This document shows, piece by piece, positions 11,433 through 22,377 of a stretch of 64,000 nucleotides of DNA. The DNA is taken from positions 11,477,086-11,541,085 of the forward strand of contig OX459100.1 of the NCBI GenBank assembly GCA_949775045.1. Direction: 5' to 3'. The stretch is from Metridium senile. Its lineage: Eukaryota > Cnidaria > Anthozoa > Actiniaria > Metridiidae. How positions within the stretch are numbered: the stretch's first letter is position 1; the number at the start of each line of letters is the position of its first letter. The notes under the pieces are model-generated. The model did no database searches, was not told the DNA's origin, and worked only from the letters and a program-made list of their open reading frames with translations. The position numbers and the translations under genes were made by a program.

Positions 11433-12478
11433 TAAGTTTTAAGTTTCGATTTGGAAGTGCGCTTTTATGTATTTCATTACGAGGTGCAAAAAATAAACGT
11501 TTTACTGCCATTCAAATCCATCCAGAGGTGCATGCTTTTCATTAAACCAAAGACATCCGGTTGGAAATTCGTTTCAAAATTATGGTAGACGGTTTTCGGA
11601 TCAGACAACCAGAGAGGAATTCCGTACAGAGGAACCTTTATCAAGAACCGAAAAAAGTGGGATTAAAAAAATTGATTACAAACCCGTAATTTCTGGAAAT
11701 TTCCGATGACGCGTACCGTTACTTTGTTTTCCAACCAGAATTTCCGGTTTTTCCGTTTTAAAGGAAAACACGTACCCCTGAAGAAATAACTTTCCTGAAC
11801 AGTGTAGATGTTATACCGACAAACTTCTTTAATTTGAAACAATTATACCATGTAAATTAGAGCGATATTGTAATTGCAAATTCTTATTTATAAAGCTTAA
11901 GAAGGCGCCTACACGTATAAATTATTTACCTTTCAGTCGCTATAATTAAAAAAGATTTGCACAATCAGTTTTAGAGGCATCTGTTGCTTTACGCCGCGCA
12001 TTGATGAGAAAACAAACATGTCTTATATTAACACTACAGTACCAGTATTTCACAATATGGTAATACTGTAGTATATTAGAAAAGCTGCAAGAAAAACCCG
12101 TTCACCATTATATAAAACTTAGTATTTTTCTTAGATTTAAATCCATTTTCTATGTCACTATTTATAACTGTTTCATTTTTCCCGACATCGTATCAGTTTC
12201 TGTTTATAAATTAAAGCTAAGGAATCAATTTTAACGCCGGTATTTCAAGTCTTGGAGTTCTATTACATGTAAGATATATAGATGTTTACTTAACTCGCGC
12301 TGTTTGTTTGATTGATCGATGGCTGAATTACTTTCAGATATAATGGCAAATATCAAATTTATGGAAAAATCTTAATAAAAGATAAAAAGAAAGCTATATA
12401 AATGTAATTACTTCGTTCTTCAGTTTCTTCGTTCAGTTTTGTTATTCGTCTATTTATATAATTTATTTATCCATCCGA
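11433..12478. other. Gene-free intergenic DNA
   Basis: AT-rich sequence with no long frame, tandem repeat or confident palindrome. Short CCGGTTTTTCCG-type stretches near 11740 are not interpreted. Confidence 0.45.
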
Positions 12479-12754
12479 CTGATTCATCCTTTCATTTATT
12501 CATCCATCCATTTATTCGTTCATTTTTCGCTCATTTAGTCCATAGACCCATTCATCTATCACATTCATTCATTCATTCATTCATCCATCCATTCATTCAT
12601 CCATTCATCAATCACATTCATTCATCCATTCATTCATCCATTCATTCATCCATTCATTCATCCATCCATCCATCCATCCATCCATCCATCCATCCATCCA
12701 TCCATCCATCCATCCATCCATCCATCCATCCATCCATCCATCCATCCATCCATC
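12479..12754. repeat. CATT/CATC tetranucleotide array
   Basis: Interspersed CATT and CATC units at first, then an almost pure CATC run from about 12659 to 12754. The open frame over it (Ser-Ile-His-Pro repeats) is repeat-derived. Confidence 0.95.
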
Positions 12755-12905
12755 ACAGACTGAGAGGGATGGGGATCGGGATCGTATTAATAAATTCAGG
12801 GATCAGAAATTTTATTTGTGGGATCAGCTAGGGATCAAAATACGCGAGCTTTTGGGATCAGGGATCAACTTTTTGTGTAAAAAATCGGGATCACGACCGT
12901 GCCAG
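12755..12905. repeat. GGGATCA-rich repeat
   Basis: GGGATC/GGGATCA recurs at short, irregular intervals. Similar GGGATCAAGG motifs occur in the composite element at 62988-63450, so the two may be related. Confidence 0.55.
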
Positions 12906-13339
12906 TTAGTATTTGGCTATAACAAAGTCTATAGTTATCCTGTTTGATGGTTACTATAATATTAGTGATGGGTCGCACTATTATGGAGATTTGCGCCGCG
13001 TTAGAGTGACTTCCGTCGTCCGTGCATGAAAGAAAAATGACTAGATTGCAGTAGTGCGTAATAGTTGGTAATAGTTACTATTCACCACCCTACCCCATTG
13101 TTCTCTCTCTGCACTAAATCACTGATTGCTGAGTACCCGCGTCTGAAAGCAAAGATATCTAGTTATGTTGCAGTTCGCACTCTGCAATATCAAACATATT
13201 GCAGTTCGCACTCTGCAATATCAAACATATTGCAGTGTGTTTTGTTAAGTGTGTATAACTAATAATTTCCATTCTAGTAAGCATCATCAGACTTATAATT
13301 TATTAAATAATTTACTAGATAGCGATTTTTGGTGAAAAA

Positions 13340-13432
13340 AGACTTTGAGTACCAATGCCAGGATTCGAACCGAGACCTTCTGCATTGCTGGATCCGCGCT
13401 TTAATCCATTATGCTACCCAGGCAACCGATGG
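13340..13432 (-). mobile_element. tRNA-like SINE head
   Basis: On the minus strand, TGGGTAGCATAATGG resembles an A box and GGTTCGAATCC is a perfect B box, about 35 nt apart. The T-stem and acceptor stem do not pair properly, so I call a tRNA-derived SINE head rather than a tRNA gene. It shares the CCATCGGTTG start and general layout with the sequence at 24836-24905. Confidence 0.7.
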
Positions 13433-13509
13433 AAAACTTGCAACAAAAACACGTTTAATGTCATCAAGTTAATTAGCATTCCTCTAAATAGAATTGATGA
13501 AATTATAAC

Positions 13510-14365
13510 TAATTAGAGTTTGGTAAGCCTATTGTTATTATATTCAAAGAGACAAGAAACCGCTGATTATTATGCAACAAAGAGAACAATAATGGGACAG
13601 GCTATTGAATGATAATTACATTTTCATTGGCTGATCGATAATATTATAACTAATTAAGCGGCGTTTACACGAGCAATTTTTCCAAGTATCCTTGACAATT
13701 TTCATTGCTCGTGTAGACGATCAGCAAGATTTCCTTGACAATTTTATATTGACAAGGTTTCCTTGCTCGTGTAGATGATGAACAAGTTTTCCTTGACAAG
13801 TTTAGGTTGTGCCCACAATGCCTTGCAATCAGCAGAGTACTAACATAATATTGGTTCCAGTCCCTTGTCGAGTAAAAAACAAAATGATTTATTTTGAATG
13901 ATCGTACGAAAAGACTGGGAACTAATCTCATTAATATTCCTTGCAACATTTTCCTTGTTGTCCGTCTACACGAGCAAACTTCATCCTTGACAATTTTTCC
14001 TTGTCAAGGAAAAGCCAACATGCTAGCTTTTCCTTGTCAAGGAAAAATTGTTCATTTTACTCCATCTACACGAGCAATTTTTCCTTGTCAAGGAAAACTT
14101 GTCAAGGAAAAAATTGCTCGTGTAAACGCCGCTTTAGTCTAGAGTTTGGTAAGCCTATTGTTCAAAGAGACAGCAAACCGCCGATAATTATAATGCAACA
14201 AAGAGAACAATAATGGGGCAGGCTACTGAATGATAAATACACTTTCATTGGCTGATAACTAGTTAAAGTTTGGTAAGCCTATTTTTATTATATTCAAAAA
14301 CACAAGAAACCGCCGATTACTGTGCAAGAGAGAGAACAATGGGGCAGGGTGGTGAATAGTAACTA
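13510..14365. repeat. ~130-bp tandem repeat split by a foldback
   Basis: GTTTGGTAAGCCTATT starts three copies near 13518, 14148 and 14266, each followed by an ACAAGAAACCGC-like block and AGAGAACAATAATGGG. The foldback at 13655-14136 lies between the first and second copies. An inverted relative of the same motif (CCCATTGTTCTCTCTCTGCAC) lies at about 13095, so the whole block may be one larger palindrome. Confidence 0.75.
13655..14136. mobile_element. Foldback element, GCGGCGTTTACACG ends
   Basis: Terminal inverted repeats AAGCGGCGTTTACACGAGCA and the complement at the right end. The interior is made of repeated TTTCCTTGACAAG / CTTGTCAAGGAAAA motifs and several TTGCTCGTGTAGA copies, so the arms can pair in several registers. 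No coding capacity. Confidence 0.85.
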
Positions 14366-14382
14366 TATACGATAGTCACTTC

Positions 14383-14468
14383 GGCCGGCCAGCAATATTA
14401 GATATATTGCAGTCAGCTTCGGGCTGCGCCCTCAGCTGACTGCAATATATCTAATATTGCTGCCGGCC
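14383..14468. repeat. Long near-perfect hairpin
   Basis: Arms of about 35 nt (GGCCGGC, AGCAATATTAGATATATTGC, then AGTCAGCT) pair with one bulge across a short GC-rich loop. It could form a stable stem in RNA or a cruciform in DNA. It does not look like a terminator, and no gene is nearby. Confidence 0.85.
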
Positions 14469-14884
14469 TCAGTAACTATCTAATACATAGATACCAAGAG
14501 ACTAGAAGAGTCAGTGAAGGGCCCTTATATAATGCATGTAAATGTGGGGAATATTTCCTAAGAACTTTTACAGATGGTGAACAAAATCAACGTGCGAGTC
14601 GTGATAATGTCGTCTATCAATAATAAAGGCAACAACATCATTATCACTGGAGTCCTGTTTTTCTTTCTTTCTGGGTTTTTACATTCTAAATTATACAGTT
14701 TATTACTGAATCAAGGAGTTTTCAAGGCCACTCTAGTCTAGTACGTAGTTAGTGTAGTCATAGTAGTACTATCTACCCACAGGCATTACCAGGTATTGTG
14801 CGTACTTTTGTTTTCAAGGACGATGGAAAATCACTCTAGTAAAAAAATCACTCCTTGAACAATATGACGCCTGTCTATATCTCT
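14469..14884. other. Gene-free stretch
   Basis: No coding region or repeat family recognised. Confidence 0.4.
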
Positions 14885-15236
14885 GATCTATTGTCAGATT
14901 ATTCGCCAACACTCTCCCTGAGATCGGCGAATAAGAATCTACTAAAGCCACCTACAGGAATTAAAGACAACAACATATGGGGATAGGTCATTTTCTGCTG
15001 TCGCCCCCAAATTATGGAACAATTTACCAGAATCTATAAAAAGTGCCCCGCCACTTGATCGTTTTAAAACTTTATTGAAAACACATATATTTCTTAGTGA
15101 GTATTTTAAATGTTTCATTGTATATTTACGCACATTAATTTTATCACTGTTTTACATAATTTTATCATGTTTTACATATTAAGCGCACTGAGACATATGT
15201 ATATAGTGCGCTATACAAGAACATATTGTTATTATT
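14885..15236 (+). mobile_element. LINE 3' end, degenerate
   Basis: Two shifted frames give fragments typical of the C-terminal end of cnidarian non-LTR reverse transcriptases: LRSANKNLLKPP in one frame and YGDRSFSAVAPKLWNNLPES, then FKTLLKTHIF, in the other. They are joined by a frameshift near 14980. A GCGCACTGAG...GTGCGCTATACAAGAAC segment and a short ATTATTATT tail follow, the usual layout of a 5'-truncated element's 3' end. It is dead. Confidence 0.85.
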
Positions 15237-15782
15237 AGTTCTCAAATGATTTGTAGTTAGTTAAAATACGAGCTATTACAAATTCTAGTATTCGTGTTTG
15301 ATGGTAAATATGGGTGATGGTTAACTGTATATCAAGGAGATTTGCGAGATTTGCTCTAATGATAGTTAGTTTAATAGTTTATACCATAGTTAATCTCTCT
15401 CTCTATAACTAGACATCTCACGGTCTTGATCGAAATGATTTACGCCAATAGCCAAGTCGCGTATTATATCAATGCTTTACTATTTGTATCAATGTTTATC
15501 GATAATTTTCACCATTGTGTGCATAGCCGGATGAATGTCATTAAAGTTGGCCGGAGGAAACTTTGTCTTTATCGTCATCCAACTGTTCATCATTTACATA
15601 ATCAGTTCGTATTGACAGCCCACAAAGTGCTTTATTGTTCAAAATTGGCAAGTACTGATCCTTGTTATTATAGATATTGCGCACAGGTGTATTTGAAGTC
15701 ATTTGCGTTCTGACATTACAGTGAACGGCAACAATTCCTTCTGCCAACTGAAGTGATAACTTTACTTTCAAACTGGTCAAAC
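15237..15782. other. Upstream region of GPCR B
   Basis: Non-coding sequence upstream of the plus-strand receptor. Short frames at 15426-15822 on both strands have no recognisable domain. Promoter and 5'UTR should lie here but cannot be placed. Confidence 0.4.
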
Positions 15783-16883
15783 ATGGTTTATAATATATCA
15801 TTGATGAACCAAAGCAAGCCAACAGATGCTCCTACACCAGAGTTTCATCAGGATTCAATGATTGCGTGGCTTACAACGTTTGTTCTTGTGTCGTTTCTCA
15901 TCTTTGCGTCTAATCTTGTAACCATCTCAACGTTTTGGATCAACAGGCATCTACGTCGCCACAGCGTCTATTGCTTGCTCAACTTGGCCATTGCGGACAT
16001 GGTTCATGGTTTGTGCTCGATATTTTGGTGTCTTGTCTATCTTGACTATCTTGGGATGGACCTTTTTACTATCAAGCTGAATCATCATGGTATGAACCTG
16101 GTTGCTGGTCTTGTGAATACATGTACACTGGTGTTATCGCTAGTCTCTTTATTGATTGTTTCCATAGACAGGGTTGTTGCAACGTTTCGTCCATTCACTC
16201 ATCGCGCTACAACATCCAAGACTTACATCAGGATCTTCGTAGTCGCATGGTGTACCGCATTTCTGTTGGCAGCCCTGCCAAGCTTTTATGCTGATTGGAA
16301 TATGTACGGACATGACATCTGGTTTAGCGAGCTTGATTTTCTATGTATGTTATCTCTGGTTGTTATAATACTATCATACATTGCCATTTTTATCAAAATA
16401 CGACTGAAAAATAACCATCATCAACAACACCAGCAAGAGCATGCAATACAGATACGCCACAGGCGAGAAAGGCACCTGGCAATAACACTGTTTATTGTTA
16501 CTGCTCTCTCACTGATGACATGGCTGCCTTTTATTATCAACCACGAGCTGGAACTATCGGCATCTCTGGAACCAGGTCCAACCCAACACAATATTGAACT
16601 GTTCACGGAGCTCGTCCAGTTAACAAACTCTCTAATCAATCCTATAGTGTATGTATTCAGAATGAAAGAGTTTAGACAAGCACTTTTTCATCTGGTTTTC
16701 AAGTGTTCAAAAGTCGGGCATCGTCGTATCCACCCTTCCATGAGCCTGCAAGGAGACACATGGGATGCATATCCCTCAACACTTACCGGCTCTGGACGCG
16801 TACGGGAACTTGGATTTGCTTCTGGTTCTGCCAATGCAGAAAGTACACAACAAATTATAGTAGTCGTTGAGAAAAAGTGTTAA
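15783..16883 (+). CDS. Rhodopsin-class GPCR B (MECA-like)
   Basis: Intronless 366-aa receptor. The start is the first ATG at 15783; the frame opens ten codons earlier at GTG. Seen: N-glycosylation sites NIS (4) and NQS (9); Asn44 in TM1; Asp72 in LAIAD; DRV at 129-131; TWLP in TM6; NPIVY in TM7. From TM1 to helix 8 it is very close to GPCR A, including a run of identical residues from TM3 into ICL2 (SIDRVVATFRPFTHRATTSK). N- and C-terminal tails are unrelated: this copy ends in a longer Gly/Ser-rich tail closing with IIVVVEKKC. The TM3 cysteine and TM5 proline are missing, as in GPCR A. The pair points outward (divergent) and probably arose by an inverted duplication. Ligand unknown. Confidence 0.93.
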   Translation: MVYNISLMNQSKPTDAPTPEFHQDSMIAWLTTFVLVSFLIFASNLVTISTFWINRHLRRHSVYCLLNLAIADMVHGLCSIFWCLVYLDYLGMDLFTIKLNHHGMNLVAGLVNTCTLVLSLVSLLIVSIDRVVATFRPFTHRATTSKTYIRIFVVAWCTAFLLAALPSFYADWNMYGHDIWFSELDFLCMLSLVVIILSYIAIFIKIRLKNNHHQQHQQEHAIQIRHRRERHLAITLFIVTALSLMTWLPFIINHELELSASLEPGPTQHNIELFTELVQLTNSLINPIVYVFRMKEFRQALFHLVFKCSKVGHRRIHPSMSLQGDTWDAYPSTLTGSGRVRELGFASGSANAESTQQIIVVVEKKC

Positions 16884-17624
16884 TGGAATTGATTCGTTCC
16901 TCGGAGTTTTCCGCGTATTACAAGAGACAGTCAGCACCAAATCGAAAGATTGTTTAGGATTGGTTTAAAAAACAATAGAGTCTTTCCAAACAATTGCCCT
17001 AAACCTAACCAAACAATAGCGGTACTGTATTAGGGGGGGCTAACGAAAACGCGGCTTTCGACTGGTGCTGTATTATTGATTAAAACTGGGGAATATATTG
17101 TGGTCTTATTCGTTCTTTTTATTCATTTATTTATTCATCCATTCATTTGACGATCGATTATGATATCGATGGTATTGGTCACGGTGATTTAGGGACGGAC
17201 CATTAGATTTTTGAGGGGGGGGGGGGGGGGGGATTGGCCCTTTCAGTCTAGTCCGGTTAATTTTGATACTTTCGGTTTGACTTAATTGAATAAAAACAAT
17301 CAACCTGGAGAATAAATAGAGGACTGTGTGGTGTGTATGTATCTATTTGCATGACTCTAGACGAATTAGATTAATTCGTGCCGTGCGTTTATCACCTCTT
17401 GAAAACGCAAACAACTTTGCCAAAGTAATTTCATGAGACTGACATTCAAGAGGCACTATTTTTATTCCCCTCTTCACCATTCTAACACTTAAAAATAAAG
17501 TAGACAAGTTCAAGTCATCAAATTAAACAACTACGCTTTGGTTTTTATGTGGCTTGTTATTGAAGCACTTGCATGCAATTTTCAGTACCAAGTTATCAGA
17601 CGTCGTCTTAAACGAACAACAAAA
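16884..17624. other. Intergenic DNA with a poly-G run
   Basis: Non-coding. A (G)n tract of about 20 lies at 17214-17232, preceded by AGGGACGGACCATTAGATTT. That arrangement resembles one end of an inverted-repeat element, but I found no partner end. Confidence 0.5.
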
Positions 17625-18060
17625 TGATCATTCGTTCGATTATAGTGATCATTCGTTCGATTATAGTGATCGTTCGTTCGATTATAATGATCCCGGCATT
17701 TGTTCGATTAAAGTGATCATTCGTTCGATTATGTGATCATTTGTTCGATTATAGTGATCATTCGTTCGATTATAGCGATCATTTGTTCGATTATAGCGAT
17801 CATTTGTTCGATTATAGTCATCATTCGTTCGATTATAGTGATCGTTCGTTCGATTATAATGATCCCGGCATTTGTTCGATTATAGTGATCATTCGTTCGA
17901 TTATGTGATCATTTGTTCGATTATAGTGATCATTCGTTCGATTAATATAGCGATCATTTGTTCGATTATAGTGATCATTCGTTCGATTATAGTGATCATT
18001 CGAATTCGTTCGATTATGTGATCATTTGTTCGTTATAGTGATCATTTGTCTACTTCAATT
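17625..18060. repeat. 21-bp TGATCA tandem repeat
   Basis: About 20 copies of TGATCATTCGTTCGATTATA plus G, each with the palindrome TGATCA and the spaced TTCG/TTCGA motif. A higher-order block that includes GATCCCGGCATTTG appears at about 17688 and again at 17861, about 170 bp apart. Confidence 0.93.
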
Positions 18061-18410
18061 ATCACTCGTTCGATTTTTGTAAGATGTTCATTTCAGAGTT
18101 ATTTTTTTTGTTATTTTTTGTAATTTTAAATATTTAGAAATCCCACAGACATGCACTCCCACACGTGAACGACTTATCAATAGGAAGCCGGCAGCAACTC
18201 TAATGTTGAGGGCGTTAGCAAGTGGTTATAGCTGATCAATTGTCATCCTTGAAATATGTTTAAAAAAACCTCTTAAGGACGGACCACCAGGAACAAATAT
18301 CGTGCAAAACGAACAAAAATGTCCTGCACAGCCTTGAACTAGGAGAAATATATAGATACCCTGCATCATAATAATCCCGCACCAGGCCCATCCCATTCCA
18401 AGATGGAAAG
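18061..18410. other. Gene-free stretch
   Basis: Non-coding. AAGGACGGACCACCAGG at about 18276 echoes the element-like end at 17188, but the match is short. Confidence 0.4.
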
Positions 18411-19136
18411 GAATTATAGGCATACATGTACACCTATTTAAAATTTTTTGTCCAAGGCGATGGGTCATTCCAGAACGGAAAGAAATTTTAGGCATACATC
18501 TATTCTAAAAAGGGTTGTCTAAGACAATAGGTCATTCTAAGACGGAAAGGGATTATGGGTATATACATCTGCATACGTCATCACCAATTACGTTATCACA
18601 ACATAGTAATATATAATTATAGGCATACACCTATTTCAAAAAGGTTGTCCAAGGCGATGGGTCATCCCAATTGCAAGATGGAAAGGAGTTATAGGCATAC
18701 ACCTATTTCAAAAAGGTTGTACAAGGCGATGGGTCATCCCAATCGCAAGATGCATGGAAAGGAATTATAGGCATACACCTATTTCAAAAAGGTTGTACAA
18801 GGCAATAGGTCATTCTGAGATGGAAAGGAAATATAGACATAAACCTATTTCAAAAAGGTTGTCCTAGGCGACAGATCATTCTAAAAAGACGGAAATGAAC
18901 GATAGGTATACATTTGTTTCAAAAACGTTGTCCATGGCAATAGGACATTTGCGGTTATTCCAAAACGGAAAGAAATTATCAGGGCGTTCACCTATTTCAA
19001 AAAAGTTGCCCAATTAAAGCGATAAGTCGTTCCAAGTTGCATTGGAAAGGAATAGTAGGTATACACATATTTCAAAAAGGTTGTCCAAGGCAATAGGTCA
19101 TTCTAAGACGGAAAGGGATTATGGGTATACATCAAC
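18411..19136. repeat. ~70-bp tandem repeat
   Basis: About ten diverged copies of a unit with GGCATACACCTATTTCAAAA, AGGTTGTCCAAGGCGATGGG, TCATTCCAA and GATGGAAAGGAATTAT. The central copies (18620-18780) are closest to each other and the outer ones more diverged. Frames across it are incidental. Confidence 0.9.
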
Positions 19137-19418
19137 ACTTCATAAAGGAAAGACGCAAGCTTTTTACTTAATATTTTCTAATGTGCAGTTTTTTATTCAA
19201 TTCTAACCTAGTCTCTACGCAGCCACAGCGTGTGTCGTCACGCAATACAACGTTGGAAGTGTTGCGTGACGACACTAAGTGCGGCTTAGTTTCAAGACTA
19301 ATTTTAAACCCGTATTCTAGGTGACCCTTAAATAAATATAATCAAACTATACCTGTTTAAAACTTATTCCCCTTTTATAGCTACACTCTTGAGCTATTGT
19401 ATTCGGTTGATATGAAGT

Positions 19419-19486
19419 CAGTCCCAGCCGTGGTTTCGTGCGCCCGGAGTATAGCGGGCGCACGAAGCCACCACGGCTGGGGACTG
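19419..19486. repeat. GC-rich hairpin
   Basis: The left arm CAGTCCCAGCCGTGG...TTCGTGCGCCCG pairs with CGGGCGCACGAAGCCACCA...GGGGACTG around an 8-nt loop. The arms differ by a small indel. Much more GC-rich than its surroundings. Confidence 0.85.
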
Positions 19487-19569
19487 AGCCTAGTTTAAAC
19501 ATCGCTTTTGCTAGAAACCAAACTTAAAACCGACGTTTTAACTGGTTTTTGTTTCTTTTCATATCTTTA

Positions 19570-19667
19570 TAGCCTGCGTGGCGGCTCTTGGGGATTGGGG
19601 AAGAGGAGGGGGAGAGAGGGGAGAGGAGGGGTGGGTCGGGCTTACCCTGGAGCCGCCACACAGGCTA
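19570..19667. mobile_element. Short foldback element
   Basis: TAGCCTGCGTGGCGGCTC pairs with GAGCCGCCACACAGGCTA around a G-rich centre (GGGGAGAGAGGGGAGAGG). No coding capacity. Confidence 0.75.
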
Positions 19668-20084
19668 ATATCTTTAGTTTAAAAAGAATGTTTAAGTTAT
19701 TATGCATTTTTGTCGCCTCCCTTAAAAAATACTTTAGAATAATAATTGTTAATTTGAATCTAGCCAGTGAGCAGTCTCTCGATAGACGAAAAAAAGAAAG
19801 TGGGGGATGAGAAAGTTTCTCCTCCTCTATCCCTCTCTGTTTTAGAGCCAGTTCACAGACTATTAATTGAGTTATTAGTGCCTATTTGAATTAGATTCTA
19901 ACTTTAATTCTAAAACGTAGAAACCTAACTGTTAATTTAACCATACTCTAGTGGTGGTTGGTGAAAGAACAAGTTTTGTCTTGCTCTATTTATTTTTACT
20001 TGTTTTTCATTTTTTTTTTCAATTTCAATTTTTTTCAACGCCAATCCTTCGTTAGCATAATAAGGACTAACGTCCGAAGCGTCA

Positions 20085-20575
20085 ACAAGCAACACGTACT
20101 ATCATCATTACTTCGACGAAAGATTAACATCCAAAAATCCGTAACTTAAATGTTTTATGTGGTGTTTAAGTTACCATTATTTTTTACTCCGACGAAGGAT
20201 TTATGTCCTAAAAGTCAGTAATACTCTTTATTATGCAGTGTATCAGTTACCATTTTTACTCCGACGAAGGATTAACGTCCAAAATTTCAGTAACACTCTC
20301 TATTATGCAGTGTATATGTTACCATTTTTACTCCAATTTTTTACTCAAAATTAACCATTTTTAACACTCTGTTTTATGCAGTGTATGTCACCATTTTTAC
20401 TCCGACGAAGGATTAACGTCCAAAATTTCAGTAACACTCTCTATTATGCAGTGTATATGTTACCATTTTTACTCCAATTTTTTACTCAAAATTAACCATT
20501 TTTAACACTCTGTTTTGTGCAGTGTATGTTACTATTTTTACTCCGACGAAGGACTAACGTCCAAAATGTCAGTTA
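20085..20575. repeat. Tandem array with CTCCGACGAAGG hairpin motif
   Basis: Four or five units of about 70-140 bp carry ACTCCGACGAAGGATTAACG, then TCCAAAATTTCAGTAACACT and CTATTATGCAGTGTATATGT. The GACGAAGG...CGTC motif can fold as a hairpin. The same motif occurs in dispersed copies at about 23150, 38770-38850 and 48582, and the spacer resembles the 46-bp repeat at 8606-9217. Confidence 0.8.
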
Positions 20576-20855
20576 GTTAAATGTTTTATATGTATTTATG
20601 ATTAGCAGTTTTACTCTAACTGTTTCCTTGGAAACACCCACAAACATTTTAAATTTATTTATTTCCTTAGAAATAGTGACGCTGACAAATCCTACCAACC
20701 TCCCCCCTATGCGTGGTTTTTGTCATGGGTACCTTCTAAAATGAATTCGTTTGTTATTCTATATAGGGGAGGGGTGCAAGTTAATTCTGATAGTGCTAAT
20801 TAATAATAACCCCAAATCTCTTGTAGTAATAGACCACACCACAGTTCCCATGATT

Positions 20856-21144
20856 CAGCCTCAGCTTTGATAGCATGAATATTCGTTATATTGACTACAT
20901 TCCGTGGATATGCAAGGACACGATGAATAACCTTTATAATTAAAACTAAACGCAATTAGTGCGTTTACTCAGGCTACGTCATAAAGTAGTAATTGTTTTT
21001 GATAGGTGGTTTACCTGTGACATTAAGTCATGTGTAATCTTGATACAACGATAGATCCATAGATAGAAAAGGTAAACCTAGACTCAGGCTCCCCTGTGGG
21101 ATAGCCTGAGTAATAACTTTCATGCTATCAGGGCTGAGGTTGAG
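20856..21144. mobile_element. Foldback element
   Basis: Outer arms CAGCCTCAGCTTTGATAGCA and TGCTATCAGGGCTGAGGTTG. Inner arms TTACTCAGGCTACGTC and GATAGCCTGAGTAATAAC. AT-rich interior, no ORF. Confidence 0.75.
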
Positions 21145-21466
21145 CAATGAGAAACTTCAAACTGTCTATTCTTGTTAATTCGTTATTTAGTTGTTCTTGA
21201 TAAATAAGTGACCCAATTTTTCAATTGATTATTTAAATATATAATACCCTTGATTTGATATCAACTGTAACTAACTTCTCCGGCCGAGAAACCCCTCTCT
21301 CTCTTTCTTGATTTCAGCACATTAGAATGAAGGTATCAAATCTGTGTTCATTGGAGGAAAACATTTGATCCCATTGTATTTTAATATCTATTTGTTTTGC
21401 TGAATATAATTTAGTTGACGTAAGGATTCATTTTAGTTTGCTGTTTCTTTGAGAGGCAAATTACAG

Positions 21467-21641
21467 TTCCCAGCGCCATCTTGAAAGGTAGCCAGGCCTT
21501 TACATCGCAGAGAAATGAACGTTGAGTCTGGAATGATAGAGACGTGTATAATCGTCCCGCAAAGTTCTCTATCATAGTAAACTCCACGCTCATCTCGCTT
21601 TAATGTAAAGGCCCGGATACCTTTCAAAATGGCGCAGGGAA
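21467..21641. mobile_element. Foldback element with ~38-bp arms
   Basis: Left arm TTCCCAGCGCCATCTTGAAA then GGTAGCCAGGCCTTTACAT; right arm is its complement with a few changes (ATGTAAAGGCCCGGATACC, then TTTCAAAATGGCGCAGGGAA). Internal AACGTTGAGTCTGG and TAGTAAACTCCACGCT are also partly paired. The minus-strand frame across it (21433-21750) is incidental. Confidence 0.82.
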
Positions 21642-21912
21642 GTGTGCTATCGTTGTGGTTTGTAGCCACAGATCTTCCTTCCTTATGATGCAGATGTTCT
21701 CCGTAGTTCCTTTGATTCCTACGCTCCAACATGAAACCTCGCTTAAACACTGGAGGGCCGGAATGAGAACCTTACTCAGTCTGTTATTAGTGTCATTTTT
21801 GTTTGTGCATCATATTTTTTTAATAATATGTAAGCACACAAGACCCTTTGGTAAAGGCACTTCTGTTTTCTTTTGTTAGTTTGCCTGTATCTGTGCAGAA
21901 TATTCAAGTATC

Positions 21913-22145
21913 TGAGTGAGTGAGTGAGTGAGTGAGTGAGTCATCAATTGAATGAGAAAGAGAACGAGTATGTAAATAAGTGAGTGAATAGTTGAACAAA
22001 TGAGTGAGTGAGTGGATGATTGGTTGATTGATTGATTGAGTGAGTGAGTGAGTGAGTGAGTAAGTGAGTGATAGGTAATATAATGAAATTTGCAACAAGT
22101 GAGAGTGAGTGAGTGAGTGAGTGAGTGAGTGAGTGAGTAAGAAAA
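21913..22145. repeat. GAGT tetranucleotide arrays
   Basis: Three GAGT/GATT-rich runs (about 21913-21940, 22015-22070, 22100-22140), separated by diverged sequence, just downstream of the FA2H stop codon. A (GA)n run follows at 22229-22253. Confidence 0.9.
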
Positions 22146-22301
22146 TAAGTGAGTTGACTTAACTAAATTTTCTGAATCAAATTCCAATTACTCACAGAAC
22201 TTTGTTAATTTGAAAATTTGAAAAAGGAGAAAACGAGAGAGAGAGAGAGAGAGGAATAACGGCTGAGTTTAAGAACTACATTTGTACCATACGTATCCTA
22301 T

Positions 22302-22307
22302 TTTATT
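22302..22307 (-). promoter_or_regulatory. FA2H poly(A) signal
   Basis: TTTATT on the plus strand is AATAAA on the FA2H strand, about 71 nt after the stop codon. Placement fits a short 3'UTR; no cleavage site can be confirmed. Confidence 0.55.
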
Positions 22308-22377
22308 GCTGTGTTCATATAAGAACAATTATATAGTGGTGCATATTGTCATGTAAATAATTTAATAATTTATTGAG

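Larger units (their letters stand above)
19137..20084. other. Gene-free region with three foldbacks
   Basis: Holds an imperfect palindrome near 19215-19290 (CGTGTGTCGTCACGCAA paired with TTGCGTGACGACAC), the GC-rich hairpin at 19419-19486 and the foldback at 19570-19667. The open frame at 19508-19810 runs across the third palindrome and has no domain. Confidence 0.6.

Noticed and set aside
12439..12831. 130-codon Ser-Ile-His-Pro frame
   Set aside because: CATC/CATT microsatellite.
13340..13432. Functional tRNA gene (minus strand)
   Set aside because: The B box is perfect but T-stem and acceptor stem do not pair; better explained as a SINE head.
21433..21750. 105-codon minus-strand frame as a gene or extra FA2H exon
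   Set aside because: It runs through both arms of a foldback and has no domain; FA2H is complete with exon 5 at 22378-22448.
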